A stretch of DNA of 64,000 bases, taken from contig JAWLCV010000001.1 of NCBI GenBank assembly GCA_041686955.1, forward strand, positions 85,247-149,246, given 5' to 3'. Position 1 is the stretch's first letter. Each line of letters starts with the position of its first letter. The notes beneath the pieces are model-generated. The model was not told where the DNA came from and did not search any database. It saw nothing but the letters and a program-made list of their open reading frames with translations. Both the position numbers and the translations under genes were made by a program. Source of the stretch: UBA7803 sp041686955. Lineage in GTDB: Bacteria > Pseudomonadota > Gammaproteobacteria > Pseudomonadales > Azotimanducaceae. This document shows positions 44,777 to 54,043 of the stretch, piece after piece.

Positions 44777-46573
44777 TCAGCGGCCGTAGGAGCCGGTGGC
44801 GGGCTGCACGGTGGCGCCGCGGATCACTGTCCGCGCCAGGCTTCGCCGAATGCGGCCGTCCGCGGAGAACGTCAGGGCGCCGGTGCTGCCGAGGATCTCG
44901 GTGAACGTGCCGCCGAGGACGAGGGGCAGGCGATCCGCCAGACGGAAGGCATCCACCCCGAGGGCATAGAGCGCCACGAAGGGATCACCTTCCAGGGCGA
45001 AGGCCTCCTCCAGCATGGTGTAGGAACCGTCGTTCAGCATCAGCCACGGCAACTCGCTGACCCGGAAACCCCTCAGATCCGCCAGCCGCTCCCCGGGCAC
45101 GCCCCGAATGGTCTGGGAGGTAGCGTAAACCGGCAGGTGGTCGGCGAAGTGGAACCGCAGAGCCGGCACCAGCGCGTTGGCCTCCAGGTGGGTCACCAGG
45201 GCCAGCACCGCATCCACGTCTCCCCGGGCCCGGGCCAGGAACTCCACGTTCTGGCCGAGAATCTGCTCCAGCTCCGCGCGGCGCTCCTGGCTCGCGGCTA
45301 CGTGCATGGCCACGCCCACGCTCTCGGTCACGGTGCGAATGTTCTCCAGCGCCTGAATTTCCAGCGCACCCGGCCAGGAGGCAGCCAGCGCCTGCATGGC
45401 GCGCAGCGACCAGTCCTCGTCGTTGTGGAACAGCACCAGCCGATCCACCCCTTCGTCGGTGAGCCATCGTTCGAGGGTGGCCGCCTCGTCCTCGATGGCG
45501 AGGCCGAGCTGGACCAGGTTCGGGGCCGGCATGTCCTCGTTACCCAGGTGGTTGAGGGCCAGCACGGGGATGTCGGGGTCGAGGCCGTTCATCTCCGCCA
45601 CGGATTCCTTGCTCAGCGGCCCGATGAGAACGTCGACGCCGTTGACCAGAGCATGCTCGTACAGGGCCCCGAGCGGTTGAGCGGCGACGTCGTAGACGAT
45701 GATCTCGAAGCCGGCGTCGTCGCGATGGGTGAGGTACGTGGCGATGAAGGCGTCCCGCACGGCGCGCCCGGCGCGGCTCAGCGGGCCCGACAACGGCAGC
45801 ATGAGCCCGACCCGGGCGACGGGAGCGCGGGGTTCGTCCAGGGTGAGGAGGGGCGCCGGCGGCATCGCGGCCGCCGGATGATCCGGCCATGCGGACCTCC
45901 AGGCCGCCAGGCGCCGCCGCTGCTCGGCCAGGGTGAAGCTCTGGAACATCTCCGCCTTCAGTTGCCACCAGCCGCGCGCCTCACCGCGGGCACGCGACGG
46001 CGCCTCCAGCGCCTGCAGCGGGGGCACCTGACCGAGATAGCGCCAGATGGTGTCGTTCAGGCGCTGCCGCGCCGGCGGCGCTCCGGGGCTGGCCGGGCCG
46101 GGGCGCCGGAGCTCGACCCCCATGAGCGTCTCGGCCGCGGCGCCCGCGCCCTGCGCGGCGGCCGTGACCTCGGCCCGCAGCAGCAGCGCCTCCAGCGGAT
46201 CGGCGAGGAGCGATTCGTCCAGCGCCAGCAGCGCGCCGCGCGCGGATTCGAGCTCACCGGCTGCCAGATCCAGCCGCGCCCGTGCCAGGAGGTAGCGGGC
46301 CGTGGCGGCATCGTTCAGCCGCTCCGGCTCGACGAAGCGCAGGGCGTCGCCGGCCGCACGGGAATCGCCTGCCGCGAGATAGGCTTCGGCGGCCTCCAGG
46401 TACAGCCGGCTGGCGCGCGCAGGCGGGGCCACCAGTGCCCGCTGGAGGAGAGATTCGGGGGTCTGGGCGGCTGCGTCGCCGCCGGGAGCCTGTGGGCCGC
46501 TCGGGGTCGGGGTGCTTTGGCACCCCCACACTGCGAGAATGAGCAACCATGCTCCGAAGAGTCTCGATGACAT
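44777..46573 (-). CDS. lpoA: Penicillin-binding protein activator lipoprotein LpoA
   Basis: 598 aa. Lipobox near LAVWGCQ (Cys18) anchors it to the outer membrane; an N-terminal TPR-like helical region (about 35-230) is followed by a Leu/Ile/Val-binding-protein-like fold (about 250-590; VGLMLPLSGPLSRAGRAV near its start). LpoA stimulates PBP1A. The ATG 46573 and the rsmI ATG 46572 share the palindrome CATG, with the genes divergent. Confidence 0.93.
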   Translation of the reverse strand: MSSRLFGAWLLILAVWGCQSTPTPSGPQAPGGDAAAQTPESLLQRALVAPPARASRLYLEAAEAYLAAGDSRAAGDALRFVEPERLNDAATARYLLARARLDLAAGELESARGALLALDESLLADPLEALLLRAEVTAAAQGAGAAAETLMGVELRRPGPASPGAPPARQRLNDTIWRYLGQVPPLQALEAPSRARGEARGWWQLKAEMFQSFTLAEQRRRLAAWRSAWPDHPAAAMPPAPLLTLDEPRAPVARVGLMLPLSGPLSRAGRAVRDAFIATYLTHRDDAGFEIIVYDVAAQPLGALYEHALVNGVDVLIGPLSKESVAEMNGLDPDIPVLALNHLGNEDMPAPNLVQLGLAIEDEAATLERWLTDEGVDRLVLFHNDEDWSLRAMQALAASWPGALEIQALENIRTVTESVGVAMHVAASQERRAELEQILGQNVEFLARARGDVDAVLALVTHLEANALVPALRFHFADHLPVYATSQTIRGVPGERLADLRGFRVSELPWLMLNDGSYTMLEEAFALEGDPFVALYALGVDAFRLADRLPLVLGGTFTEILGSTGALTFSADGRIRRSLARTVIRGATVQPATGSYGR

Positions 46574-47399
46574 GCCGGGTACGCTCTACGTCGTGGCGAC
46601 GCCAATTGGAAACCTGGAGGACTTCAGCCGTCGAGGCGCGGATGTCCTGGCTCGTGTTGCGATGATCGCCGCGGAGGATACCAGACGTACCCGGGTGCTG
46701 TTAGAGGCCATCGGCGTCTCCGGGATACCGATCACGGCCCTGCACAGCCACAACGAGACGGCGGCGAGTCAGGAGGTGCTGGGCCGTCTGCGCCGGGGTG
46801 ACGACGTGGCGCTGGTCTCGGATGCGGGCACGCCGCTGCTGTCTGATCCGGGGTTCGAGCTGGTTCGGGCCTGCTGGGCGGAAGGCGTGACCGTGGTGCC
46901 GATTCCGGGCGCCAGCGCCGTGGCGGCGGCGCTTTCGGTGTGTCCGCTGCCGGCCGGTCGCTTCCTGTTCGAGGGGTTCCTGCCAGCCAAGCCCGTCCAG
47001 CGCCGGGAGCGGCTGCGCGAGCTGCTCGCCCTGGAGGTGCCGGTGGTGTTCTACGAGGCGCCCCACCGGGTGGCGGAGACTCTGGCCGATCTGGCCGCGC
47101 TGGCGCCGGCACGGCGGGTGATGGTGGGCCGGGAGATGACCAAGCGCCACGAGCAGTATCTGTGCGACGTGCCCCAGTCGGTGCTGGACGAGCTCGTCCG
47201 GGGCGGCCATCTGAAGGGCGAATTCGTGTGCGTCGTCGAAGGGGGCGGGGAGACGGCGACCCCCGCGGAGGTACGCCGCACCATGGAGATCCTCGGTCGG
47301 GAGTTGCCCCCGGCGCAGGCCGCGCGGCTCGGCGCGCAGTTGCTCGGCCGCAGCAAACGGGAGCTCTACGAGCTGGCCCGGAAGGGCGACCGCGATTGA
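46572..47399 (+). CDS. rsmI: 16S rRNA (cytidine-2'-O)-methyltransferase RsmI
   Basis: 275 aa from ATG 46572 (MPGTLYVVATPIGNLED), a typical RsmI N-terminus; an in-frame ATG at 46539 gives 286 aa, so the start is not settled. SAM tetrapyrrole-methylase fold with ATPIGN near 9, SDAGTPLLSDPG near 83 and PIPGASAV near 113. It methylates C1402 of 16S rRNA. Divergent from lpoA; followed by rnpB. Confidence 0.94.
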   Translation: MPGTLYVVATPIGNLEDFSRRGADVLARVAMIAAEDTRRTRVLLEAIGVSGIPITALHSHNETAASQEVLGRLRRGDDVALVSDAGTPLLSDPGFELVRACWAEGVTVVPIPGASAVAAALSVCPLPAGRFLFEGFLPAKPVQRRERLRELLALEVPVVFYEAPHRVAETLADLAALAPARRVMVGREMTKRHEQYLCDVPQSVLDELVRGGHLKGEFVCVVEGGGETATPAEVRRTMEILGRELPPAQAARLGAQLLGRSKRELYELARKGDRD

Positions 47400-47402
47400 G
47401 CG

Positions 47403-47432
47403 TCGACGATCGATCGCCGCCTGGAGTAGTCT
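47403..47432 (+). promoter_or_regulatory. Possible rnpB promoter
   Basis: TCGACG (47403-47408) and TAGTCT (47427-47432), 18 bases apart, match the sigma-70 consensus at 4 and 3 positions and place the start close to the first rnpB base at 47441. It overlaps the space after the rsmI stop. Confidence 0.4.
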
Positions 47433-47440
47433 AACCACCG

Positions 47441-47841
<401 letters not shown>

Positions 47842-48025
47842 CCTCTATTTCTTATGTCTGTTCGGCTTATGCCCGCCAACTGCTTATTCGAAAACATTCT
47901 AGAAGTTAAAGCTGATTCTAGATAACCGCACCTAGCCCAAGTTTACCTTGAGGTAATCCCGGAACGAGCGCCCGCATAGCCCGAAAAATCCTTAAATTTC
48001 CGAGAGTTATGCCGTTTTTGACAGC

Positions 48026-48054
48026 TTGACACGCTGTGGGGGCGGCCTTAGTGT
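48026..48054 (+). promoter_or_regulatory. Candidate mraZ promoter
   Basis: A perfect TTGACA (48026-48031) is followed after 17 bases by TAGTGT (48049-48054), keeping the first two and last bases of the -10 consensus. A second TTGACA at 48018 overlaps in tandem. It precedes the MraZ-like boxes and probably drives the division cluster. Confidence 0.45.
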
Positions 48055-48071
48055 CGCTCAATGGTAATTTG

Positions 48072-48094
48072 TGGGGAAAAGTGGGGGATTGGGG
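48072..48094 (+). promoter_or_regulatory. Likely MraZ operator (TGGGG boxes)
   Basis: TGGGG occurs at 48072-48076 and 48082-48086, ten bases apart, the spacing known for MraZ TGGGN boxes; a third copy at 48090-48094 is two bases off phase. MraZ is encoded 81 bases downstream and is known to repress its own dcw promoter, so autoregulation is expected. Confidence 0.6.
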
Positions 48095-48174
48095 CTGGTC
48101 GCTGGGCCTTCGGTGGCGCGCCGTCCCATTTCCCGCTGGCTGTTCGCGGCGAAGCCGGGTGGCGTCCGTAGGGC

Positions 48175-48633
48175 ATGTTCCGAGGGATCAACAGCGTGAG
48201 CCTGGACGGCAAGGGGCGCATGGCGCTCCCGGCGCGCGTCCGCGAGTCGGTCGGCACGGTCTCCGACGGCAAGCTGGTGGTGACCATCGACACCCGGGAC
48301 CGCTGCCTGCTCCTGTATCCCTTGCCGTTCTGGGAGGAGGTACAGGCCAAGCTGGAAAGCCTGCCCAACATGAATCCGCGGTCACGCACCATTCAGCGGC
48401 TGCTCATCGGCCATGCCACGGATCTCGAGCCCGACGGCAACGGCCGGCTGCTGTTGCCCCAGAAGCTCCGGGACTACGCGCAGCTCGACAAGAAGCTGGT
48501 GCTGGTGGGCCAGGGCCGCAAGATGGAAATCTGGAGCGAAACCCTCTGGGAGACGCGGATGGAGGAATGGCTGTCCGACGACACGGTGGCCCAGCTCGCC
48601 GATGCCCAGGAGCTCACCGGGATCTCGGTTTGA
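48175..48633 (+). CDS. mraZ: Transcriptional regulator MraZ
   Basis: 152 aa, two AbrB-like SpoVT folds with the motif DGKGRMALPARVRE near 11-24 and DGNGRLLLPQKLRDY near 84. MraZ is the first gene and autorepressor of the dcw cluster. GTAGGG lies about five bases ahead of ATG 48175. The rsmH TTG overlaps its TGA. Confidence 0.97.
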   Translation: MFRGINSVSLDGKGRMALPARVRESVGTVSDGKLVVTIDTRDRCLLLYPLPFWEEVQAKLESLPNMNPRSRTIQRLLIGHATDLEPDGNGRLLLPQKLRDYAQLDKKLVLVGQGRKMEIWSETLWETRMEEWLSDDTVAQLADAQELTGISV

Positions 48634-49586
48634 GCGACGCGCATCGGCCAGTGCTCCTCGAGGAGCTGGTGCTGCTGGTCTCGGGCCTCGAGTCGGAGCC
48701 GGGCCGCGCGGCCGCCGCTCGGGAAGGGATCTACGTGGACGCCACGTTCGGGCGCGGCGGCCACGCCCGGCGGCTGCTCGAGCTGCTCGGGCCGGCCAGC
48801 CGGGTGATCGGCATCGACCGGGACCCGGCGGCGGTGGCCGCCGGAGCGGCCATGGCGGCCGAGGAGCATCGGCTCACCGTGTGTCACGGCAATTTCGCGG
48901 AGCTCCATGGGATTCTCGACGAGCTGGGCATCGAGCGAGTGCAGGGTGTGATGATGGATCTGGGGGTTTCCTCCCCACAACTGGACGATGCGCAGCGGGG
49001 CTTCAGCTTCCGCTACGACGCGCCCCTGGACATGCGGATGGACCCCACCCGGGGGATCACCGCGGCGGAGTGGCTGAACCAGGCCCAGGAGCAGGAGATC
49101 GCACGGGTGCTGCGCGAGTACGGCGAGGAGCGCCACGCCCGGCGCATCGCCGCCGCCATCGTGGCCGCCCGGCCCCTCGAAACCACCGCGGAGCTCGCCG
49201 ACGTGGTGCGGTCGGCGCAGCCGCGGACGACCCCGGGCAAGCACGAGGCGACCCGGGTCTTCCAGGCGGTGCGCATCGAGGTGAACCAGGAGCTTCAGGC
49301 GCTGGAGGCAGGGCTTGCGGCCGCGTTCGAGCGGCTGCTTCCCGGCGGGCGCCTGGGGGTCATCAGCTTCCATTCCCTGGAAGACCGATTGGTGAAGCAG
49401 TACTTCCGCAGTCTCACCACGCCGCCGCCACTGCCGCGGCGGCTGCCGGTGCGCGCACCCGAGAGCCGGGCCCGGGCGCGCGCCGTCGGCAAGCCGCGGG
49501 CGCCGGGGGCGGCGGAGCTCCGGGAGAATCCGCGGGCACGCAGCGCCCGGCTGCGGGTCGTGGAGCGGCTGGAGGACGCCGCATGA
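48630..49586 (+). CDS. rsmH: 16S rRNA (cytosine-N4)-methyltransferase RsmH
   Basis: 318 aa if starting at TTG 48630 (reads SDAHRPVLLEELV after the start), overlapping the mraZ stop by TTGA; no nearer ATG fits. The SAM site has VDATFGRGGHAR near 35 and GIDRDP near 59; MMDLGVSSPQLDDAQRGFSFR follows. It methylates C1402 together with RsmI, whose gene is also in this window. Confidence 0.95.
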   Translation: MSDAHRPVLLEELVLLVSGLESEPGRAAAAREGIYVDATFGRGGHARRLLELLGPASRVIGIDRDPAAVAAGAAMAAEEHRLTVCHGNFAELHGILDELGIERVQGVMMDLGVSSPQLDDAQRGFSFRYDAPLDMRMDPTRGITAAEWLNQAQEQEIARVLREYGEERHARRIAAAIVAARPLETTAELADVVRSAQPRTTPGKHEATRVFQAVRIEVNQELQALEAGLAAAFERLLPGGRLGVISFHSLEDRLVKQYFRSLTTPPPLPRRLPVRAPESRARARAVGKPRAPGAAELRENPRARSARLRVVERLEDAA

Positions 49587-49849
49587 TCTCCAGGCAGACC
49601 ATCCTGTTCGTGGTGCTGCTGCTCGCCGTGGTGGGGTCCGGCATCCAGGTCGCGCTGGTGAGCCACCGGGTGCGGCTGCTGCACGGTGATCTGGAAGCCG
49701 CGCAGAAGGCTCAGGATGCGCACCTGGCGGAATACAGCCGGCTGCTGCTCGAGCGCAGCGCGCTGGCCGCCTATCAGAACGTCGAACGGCTGGCCGAGCA
49801 GGAGCTCGCCATGCGTTTTCCGGATCAGGTGGAGCGCATCGAACGGTGA
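49583..49849 (+). CDS. ftsL: Cell division protein FtsL
   Basis: 88 aa, too small for many searches but clear by position. One N-terminal membrane helix (about 5-25), then a leucine-rich coiled coil (about 30-85) ending in QVERIER. It forms the FtsQLB complex. ATGA overlap with rsmH and GTGA overlap with ftsI. Confidence 0.92.
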   Translation: MISRQTILFVVLLLAVVGSGIQVALVSHRVRLLHGDLEAAQKAQDAHLAEYSRLLLERSALAAYQNVERLAEQELAMRFPDQVERIER

Positions 49850-51501
49850 AGCTCTGGCGGCATTACGTCGTGGTGGTGGTCTTTCTCGGCGCCTGCACCG
49901 GCGTCGCGGCGCGGGTGGTGTACCTGAACGTCACCGACCGCGACTTCCTGCAGCAGCAGGGGGACGCCCGGTCGATCCGGGTGGAATCGCTGCCGGCCTA
50001 TCGCGGCGTGATCTACGATCGTCACGGTCAGCCCCTGGCGGTGAGCACGCCGGTGGCCGCCGTCTGGACCGATCCCAGCTTCCTAGCACTTTCCGATGAG
50101 GCCGTGGAGGCGCTGGCGGAGGTGTTGAGCCTGGATGCCGTGAGCCTGTCGCGGCAGCTCGCGGCCCACGCCAACCGGGAGTTCCTCTACCTCAAGCGGC
50201 AGGTGCCCTGGAGCGTGGCCGAACGGGTGCGGGCGCTGGGGCTCACCGGGGTGTACATCCAGCGGGAGTACCGGCGCTACTATCCCGCCGGGGAAATGGC
50301 CGCCCACGTGGTGGGCATGACCAACATCGACGACCTGGGGCTCGAGGGTCTGGAGCTTTCCTACGACGACCACCTGCGCGGCCACCCGGGCCGCAAGCGG
50401 GTTCTGAAGGACCGCCGCGGGGAAACCATCAAGAACCTGGAGTTCATCGAGGCGCCCCGTTTCGGCACGGACATCACCCTGAGCCTCGACCTGCGGCTGC
50501 AGTTTCTCGCCTATCGCGAGCTGAAGGCTGCGGTGGCGGGCAACCGCGCCGTGTCGGGTTCCCTGGTGATGCTCGACGCCCGCACCGGGGAGGTGCTCGC
50601 GCTGGTGAACGAGCCCTCGTACAACCCCAACGACCTGGGCCGCGCCGCCCGGGCGGGGATGCGCAACCGGGCGGTAACCGACACCTACGAGCCGGGCTCC
50701 ACCATCAAGCCCTTCACCGTGCTCGCCGCCCTGGAAAGCAATCGTTGGCGCCCCTCCACGCCCATCGACACCGCGCCCGGATACTTCCGCGTGGGGAACA
50801 AGCTCGTCCAGGATCCGCTGAACCGCGGCACCATCACCCTGCGCCAGGCGCTGCAGAAATCCAGCCAGGTGGCCATCGCCAAGGTGGCCCTGGATCTCGA
50901 GCCGCGGGCCGTGTTCGAGGTGCTGACCCGGGCGGGTATCGGCGAGTTCATCGGCACGGGGCTCCCGGGCGAGGCGGCGGCCCGGCTCTCGGACCAGGGG
51001 CTCGGCAACTCGGTGGTGCGGGCGACCCTGGCCTATGGTTACGGGCTGGCGGTATCCCCCCTGCAACTCGCTCAGGGATACCTGACCCTGGCGACGGGAG
51101 GGATGCGGCTTCCGGTGTCCATCCTGGCGTCTCGGCAACCGCCCCGGGCCGAGCGGGCGTTCGATGCCGAGCTCACCCGCACCGTGCTGGAGATGATGGT
51201 GTCGGTGACCGGCGACGAGGGCACGGCGCCCCGCGCCCGGGTTCCCGGCTACCCCATCGCCGGCAAGACCGGCACCTCCCGCAAGGTGGGCGCGGCCGGC
51301 TACGACGACGAGCGCCACGTGGCGCTGTTCGCCGGCATCGCGCCGGCCACGGACCCGCGCTTCGTCATGGTGGTGGTGATCAACGAGCCCGGCGGCGCGG
51401 CCGAGGGGGGCGGCGCCGTGGCCGCACCCGTGTTCGGGCAGGTGGCCGCGCGGGCGCTGCGTTTGCTCGGAGTGGAACCGGAGCCGGGGGTGGCCATATG
51501 A
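49846..51501 (+). CDS. ftsI: Septal peptidoglycan transpeptidase FtsI (PBP3)
   Basis: 551 aa from GTG 49846. A membrane helix (about 7-27), a PBP dimer domain and a transpeptidase domain. Active-site motifs: Ser285-Thr-Ile-Lys288 in EPGSTIKPF, and KTG at 474-476. The second motif reads Ser339-Ser-Gln341 (KSSQVAIAKV) where SSN is usual. It crosslinks septal wall with FtsW. GTGA overlap with ftsL; murE overlaps its stop. Confidence 0.95.
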   Translation: MKLWRHYVVVVVFLGACTGVAARVVYLNVTDRDFLQQQGDARSIRVESLPAYRGVIYDRHGQPLAVSTPVAAVWTDPSFLALSDEAVEALAEVLSLDAVSLSRQLAAHANREFLYLKRQVPWSVAERVRALGLTGVYIQREYRRYYPAGEMAAHVVGMTNIDDLGLEGLELSYDDHLRGHPGRKRVLKDRRGETIKNLEFIEAPRFGTDITLSLDLRLQFLAYRELKAAVAGNRAVSGSLVMLDARTGEVLALVNEPSYNPNDLGRAARAGMRNRAVTDTYEPGSTIKPFTVLAALESNRWRPSTPIDTAPGYFRVGNKLVQDPLNRGTITLRQALQKSSQVAIAKVALDLEPRAVFEVLTRAGIGEFIGTGLPGEAAARLSDQGLGNSVVRATLAYGYGLAVSPLQLAQGYLTLATGGMRLPVSILASRQPPRAERAFDAELTRTVLEMMVSVTGDEGTAPRARVPGYPIAGKTGTSRKVGAAGYDDERHVALFAGIAPATDPRFVMVVVINEPGGAAEGGGAVAAPVFGQVAARALRLLGVEPEPGVAI

Positions 51502-52961
51502 GGCCCGTAACCTTCGCCGAATTGCTCCGGCCCTTCGCCGACGCGGGGATTACGCGCGACGCGGCGGCGCTCAGGGTAACCGGCCTCACCGAGGATTCCC
51601 GGCAGGTGGCGCCGGGCGACGTGTTCCTCGCCGTGCGGGGCGCGGCCGTGGACGGCCACGCGCATGCCGCCGAGGCCGCGAGCCGCGGCGCGGTGGCGGT
51701 GGTGAGCGAACGGCCCGTGTGCGATCTGCCGGTGGCGCTGGCCGTGGTGCCCGATCTGCGTGCCCGCCGCGGCGCGCTGGCGGCCCATTTCTACGGCCAT
51801 CCCGGGCGCGCCCTGCACTGCGTCGGGGTCACCGGCACCAACGGCAAGACCTCAATCGCCCATTACCTGGCCGATCTGGCCAGCCGGCTGGGAACCGCCG
51901 CCGGGTACCTCGGCACCATCGGCTGGGGCCGTGTGGGCGAGCTGCAGCCGGCCCGGCTGACAACCGAGGATCCGGTGACCGTGCAGAAGCGTCTGGCGGC
52001 GCTCCGGGACGGCGGCTGCGCCTGGGCGGTGATGGAGGTGTCCTCCCACGCCCTGGCCCAGGACCGGGTGGCGGACGTGCCGTTCGCCGACGCCGTGTTC
52101 TCCAACCTGTCCCGGGACCATCTGGATTACCACGAGAGCGCCGCGGAGTACGCCGCGGCCAAGGGCAAGCTGTTCCGCTGGCCCGGTCTCGCGCTGGCGG
52201 TGCTGAACCAGGACGATGCCTTCGGCCGGGAGCTCGCCGCGGGCGTGGCGGACACGGTGGCGTGGCTAGGCTACGGGCGCCAGGGCCGCGACCTCCGTTG
52301 GCAGGAGTTGGACTTCTCCTCCGGGGTCGCCGCGGGCCGCTGGCGCACCATCTGGGGCGACCCGCCCCTGCGCGTGCCCGTGCAGACGGAGTTCTCCGTG
52401 GCCAACCTGGCTGCGGCGGTGGCGGTGCTGTGCCACGCCGGGGCCGCCCTGGAGGACGTGCTGCGGGCGGCGGAAACCCTGACCCCGGTGCCCGGACGCA
52501 TGGAGCGGTTCTCCGCCCCCGGCCGCCCCACGGTGGTGGTGGACTTCGCCCACACGCCGGACGCGCTGGAGCAGGTACTCGCCGCGCTGCGCCCGGCCAC
52601 TCGGGGCAGGCTGGTGTGCGTGTTCGGCTGCGGCGGTGACCGCGATGCCGGCAAGCGTCCGCTGATGGCTGCCGCGGCCGAAGCCATCGCCGACGAGCTC
52701 TGGCTCACCAGCGACAATCCGCGCTCGGAAGACCCGGAGCGCATCATCGCCGACATGCAGACCGGGCTCGCCGGGCGGGTTCCCGCGCACCGCTGTGCCG
52801 ACCGCCGCCACGCGGTCGCCGAGGCTATGGCTTCTGCGGGTCCGGACGATGTGGTGCTGGTGGCAGGCAAGGGCCACGAAGACTACCAGGAGATCGACGG
52901 CGAACGCCGGCCGTTCAGCGACCGCGCGCTGGTGGCGGACCTGATGGGTGGAGAACGCTGA
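51498..52961 (+). CDS. murE: UDP-MurNAc-tripeptide synthetase MurE (meso-DAP type)
   Basis: 487 aa from ATG 51498. P-loop TGTNGKTS near 113 and the amino-acid motif DNPR at 406-409 predict meso-diaminopimelate addition. VLVAGKGHEDYQ near 452 closes the family signature. Its last base is the first of mraY (TGATG). murF, normally between murE and mraY, is absent. Confidence 0.96.
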   Translation: MRPVTFAELLRPFADAGITRDAAALRVTGLTEDSRQVAPGDVFLAVRGAAVDGHAHAAEAASRGAVAVVSERPVCDLPVALAVVPDLRARRGALAAHFYGHPGRALHCVGVTGTNGKTSIAHYLADLASRLGTAAGYLGTIGWGRVGELQPARLTTEDPVTVQKRLAALRDGGCAWAVMEVSSHALAQDRVADVPFADAVFSNLSRDHLDYHESAAEYAAAKGKLFRWPGLALAVLNQDDAFGRELAAGVADTVAWLGYGRQGRDLRWQELDFSSGVAAGRWRTIWGDPPLRVPVQTEFSVANLAAAVAVLCHAGAALEDVLRAAETLTPVPGRMERFSAPGRPTVVVDFAHTPDALEQVLAALRPATRGRLVCVFGCGGDRDAGKRPLMAAAAEAIADELWLTSDNPRSEDPERIIADMQTGLAGRVPAHRCADRRHAVAEAMASAGPDDVVLVAGKGHEDYQEIDGERRPFSDRALVADLMGGER

Positions 52962-54043
52962 TGCTGCTCTGGTTGACCGAATTCCTCGCCCAGTACGTCA
53001 GCGGGTTCGCGGTGTTCCAGTACCTCACCTTCCGCACCATGGTGAGCGTGGTCACGGCCCTGGCTACCTCACTGATCATCGGCCCGTGGGTCATCGATCG
53101 GCTCACCCATTATCAGATCGGCCAGAGCGTGCGCGAGGATGGCCCCAAGACCCATCTGTCCAAGGCGGGTACCCCCACCATGGGCGGGGCTCTGATCCTC
53201 ATCGTCATCCTCATCACCACCCTGCTGTGGGGCGATCTCGGCAACCGCTACGTGTGGACGGTGCTGCTGGTGACCATGGCGTTCGGGTTCATCGGCTGGA
53301 TCGACGACTACCTGAAGATCTCCCGGCGCAACAGCCGGGGTCTCATCGCCCGCTGGAAGTACCTGCTGCAGTCCATCGTCGGCGGCAGTGCGGTGGTGTT
53401 CCTCTACCTCACCGCCGAGGTGCCGGCGGAGACGGCGCTCATCGTGCCGTTCTTCAAGGATGTCGTGATCCCCATGGGCATCTGGTACGTGGTGCTCGGC
53501 TACTTCGTCATCGTCGGCACCAGCAACGCCGTGAATCTCACCGACGGGCTCGACGGTCTCGCCATCCTGCCCACGGTGATGGTGGGGGCGGCGCTGGGAC
53601 TCATCGCCTACCTGGTGGGCCACGCGGAGTTTTCCGCGTACCTGCAGATTCCGTTCATTCCGGATGCCGGTGAGCTCTCCATCTTCTGCGGCGCGCTCAT
53701 CGGCTCAGGGCTCGGCTTTCTCTGGTTCAACACCTATCCCGCTCAGGTGTTCATGGGCGACGTGGGCGCGCTGGCCCTGGGGGCGGCCCTCGGCGTGGTG
53801 GCCATCATCGTCCGCCACGAGATCGTGCTCTTCATCATGGGCGGCCTGTTCGTGCTGGAAGCGGTGTCGGTGATCCTGCAGGTCACCTCCTACCGGCTCA
53901 CCGGCCGCCGGATCTTCCGCATGGCCCCGATTCACCACCATTTCGAGCTCCTGGGCTGGCCGGAGCCCCGGGTGATCGTCCGGTTCTGGATCATCACCCT
54001 GGTGCTGGTGATCGTGGGCCTGTCGACGTTGAAGCTGAGGTGA
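52961..54043 (+). CDS. mraY: Phospho-MurNAc-pentapeptide transferase MraY
   Basis: 360 aa, ten membrane helices. Conserved cytosolic segments are present: HLSKAGTPTMGG near 64, IDDYLKI near 114 and NLTDGLDGLA near 190, with the catalytic aspartates, then MAPIHHHFE near 320. It forms lipid I. It starts on the murE stop and its stop overlaps murD (GTGA). Confidence 0.97.
   Translation: MLLWLTEFLAQYVSGFAVFQYLTFRTMVSVVTALATSLIIGPWVIDRLTHYQIGQSVREDGPKTHLSKAGTPTMGGALILIVILITTLLWGDLGNRYVWTVLLVTMAFGFIGWIDDYLKISRRNSRGLIARWKYLLQSIVGGSAVVFLYLTAEVPAETALIVPFFKDVVIPMGIWYVVLGYFVIVGTSNAVNLTDGLDGLAILPTVMVGAALGLIAYLVGHAEFSAYLQIPFIPDAGELSIFCGALIGSGLGFLWFNTYPAQVFMGDVGALALGAALGVVAIIVRHEIVLFIMGGLFVLEAVSVILQVTSYRLTGRRIFRMAPIHHHFELLGWPEPRVIVRFWIITLVLVIVGLSTLKLR

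Larger units (their letters stand above)
47842..48174. other. 333-bp intergenic stretch, rnpB to mraZ
   Basis: It opens with an AT-richer part (about 47845-48030) after rnpB that includes TATTTCTTA, perhaps where rnpB transcription ends, and then the mraZ promoter and operator described separately. No coding gene was supported. Confidence 0.6.
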
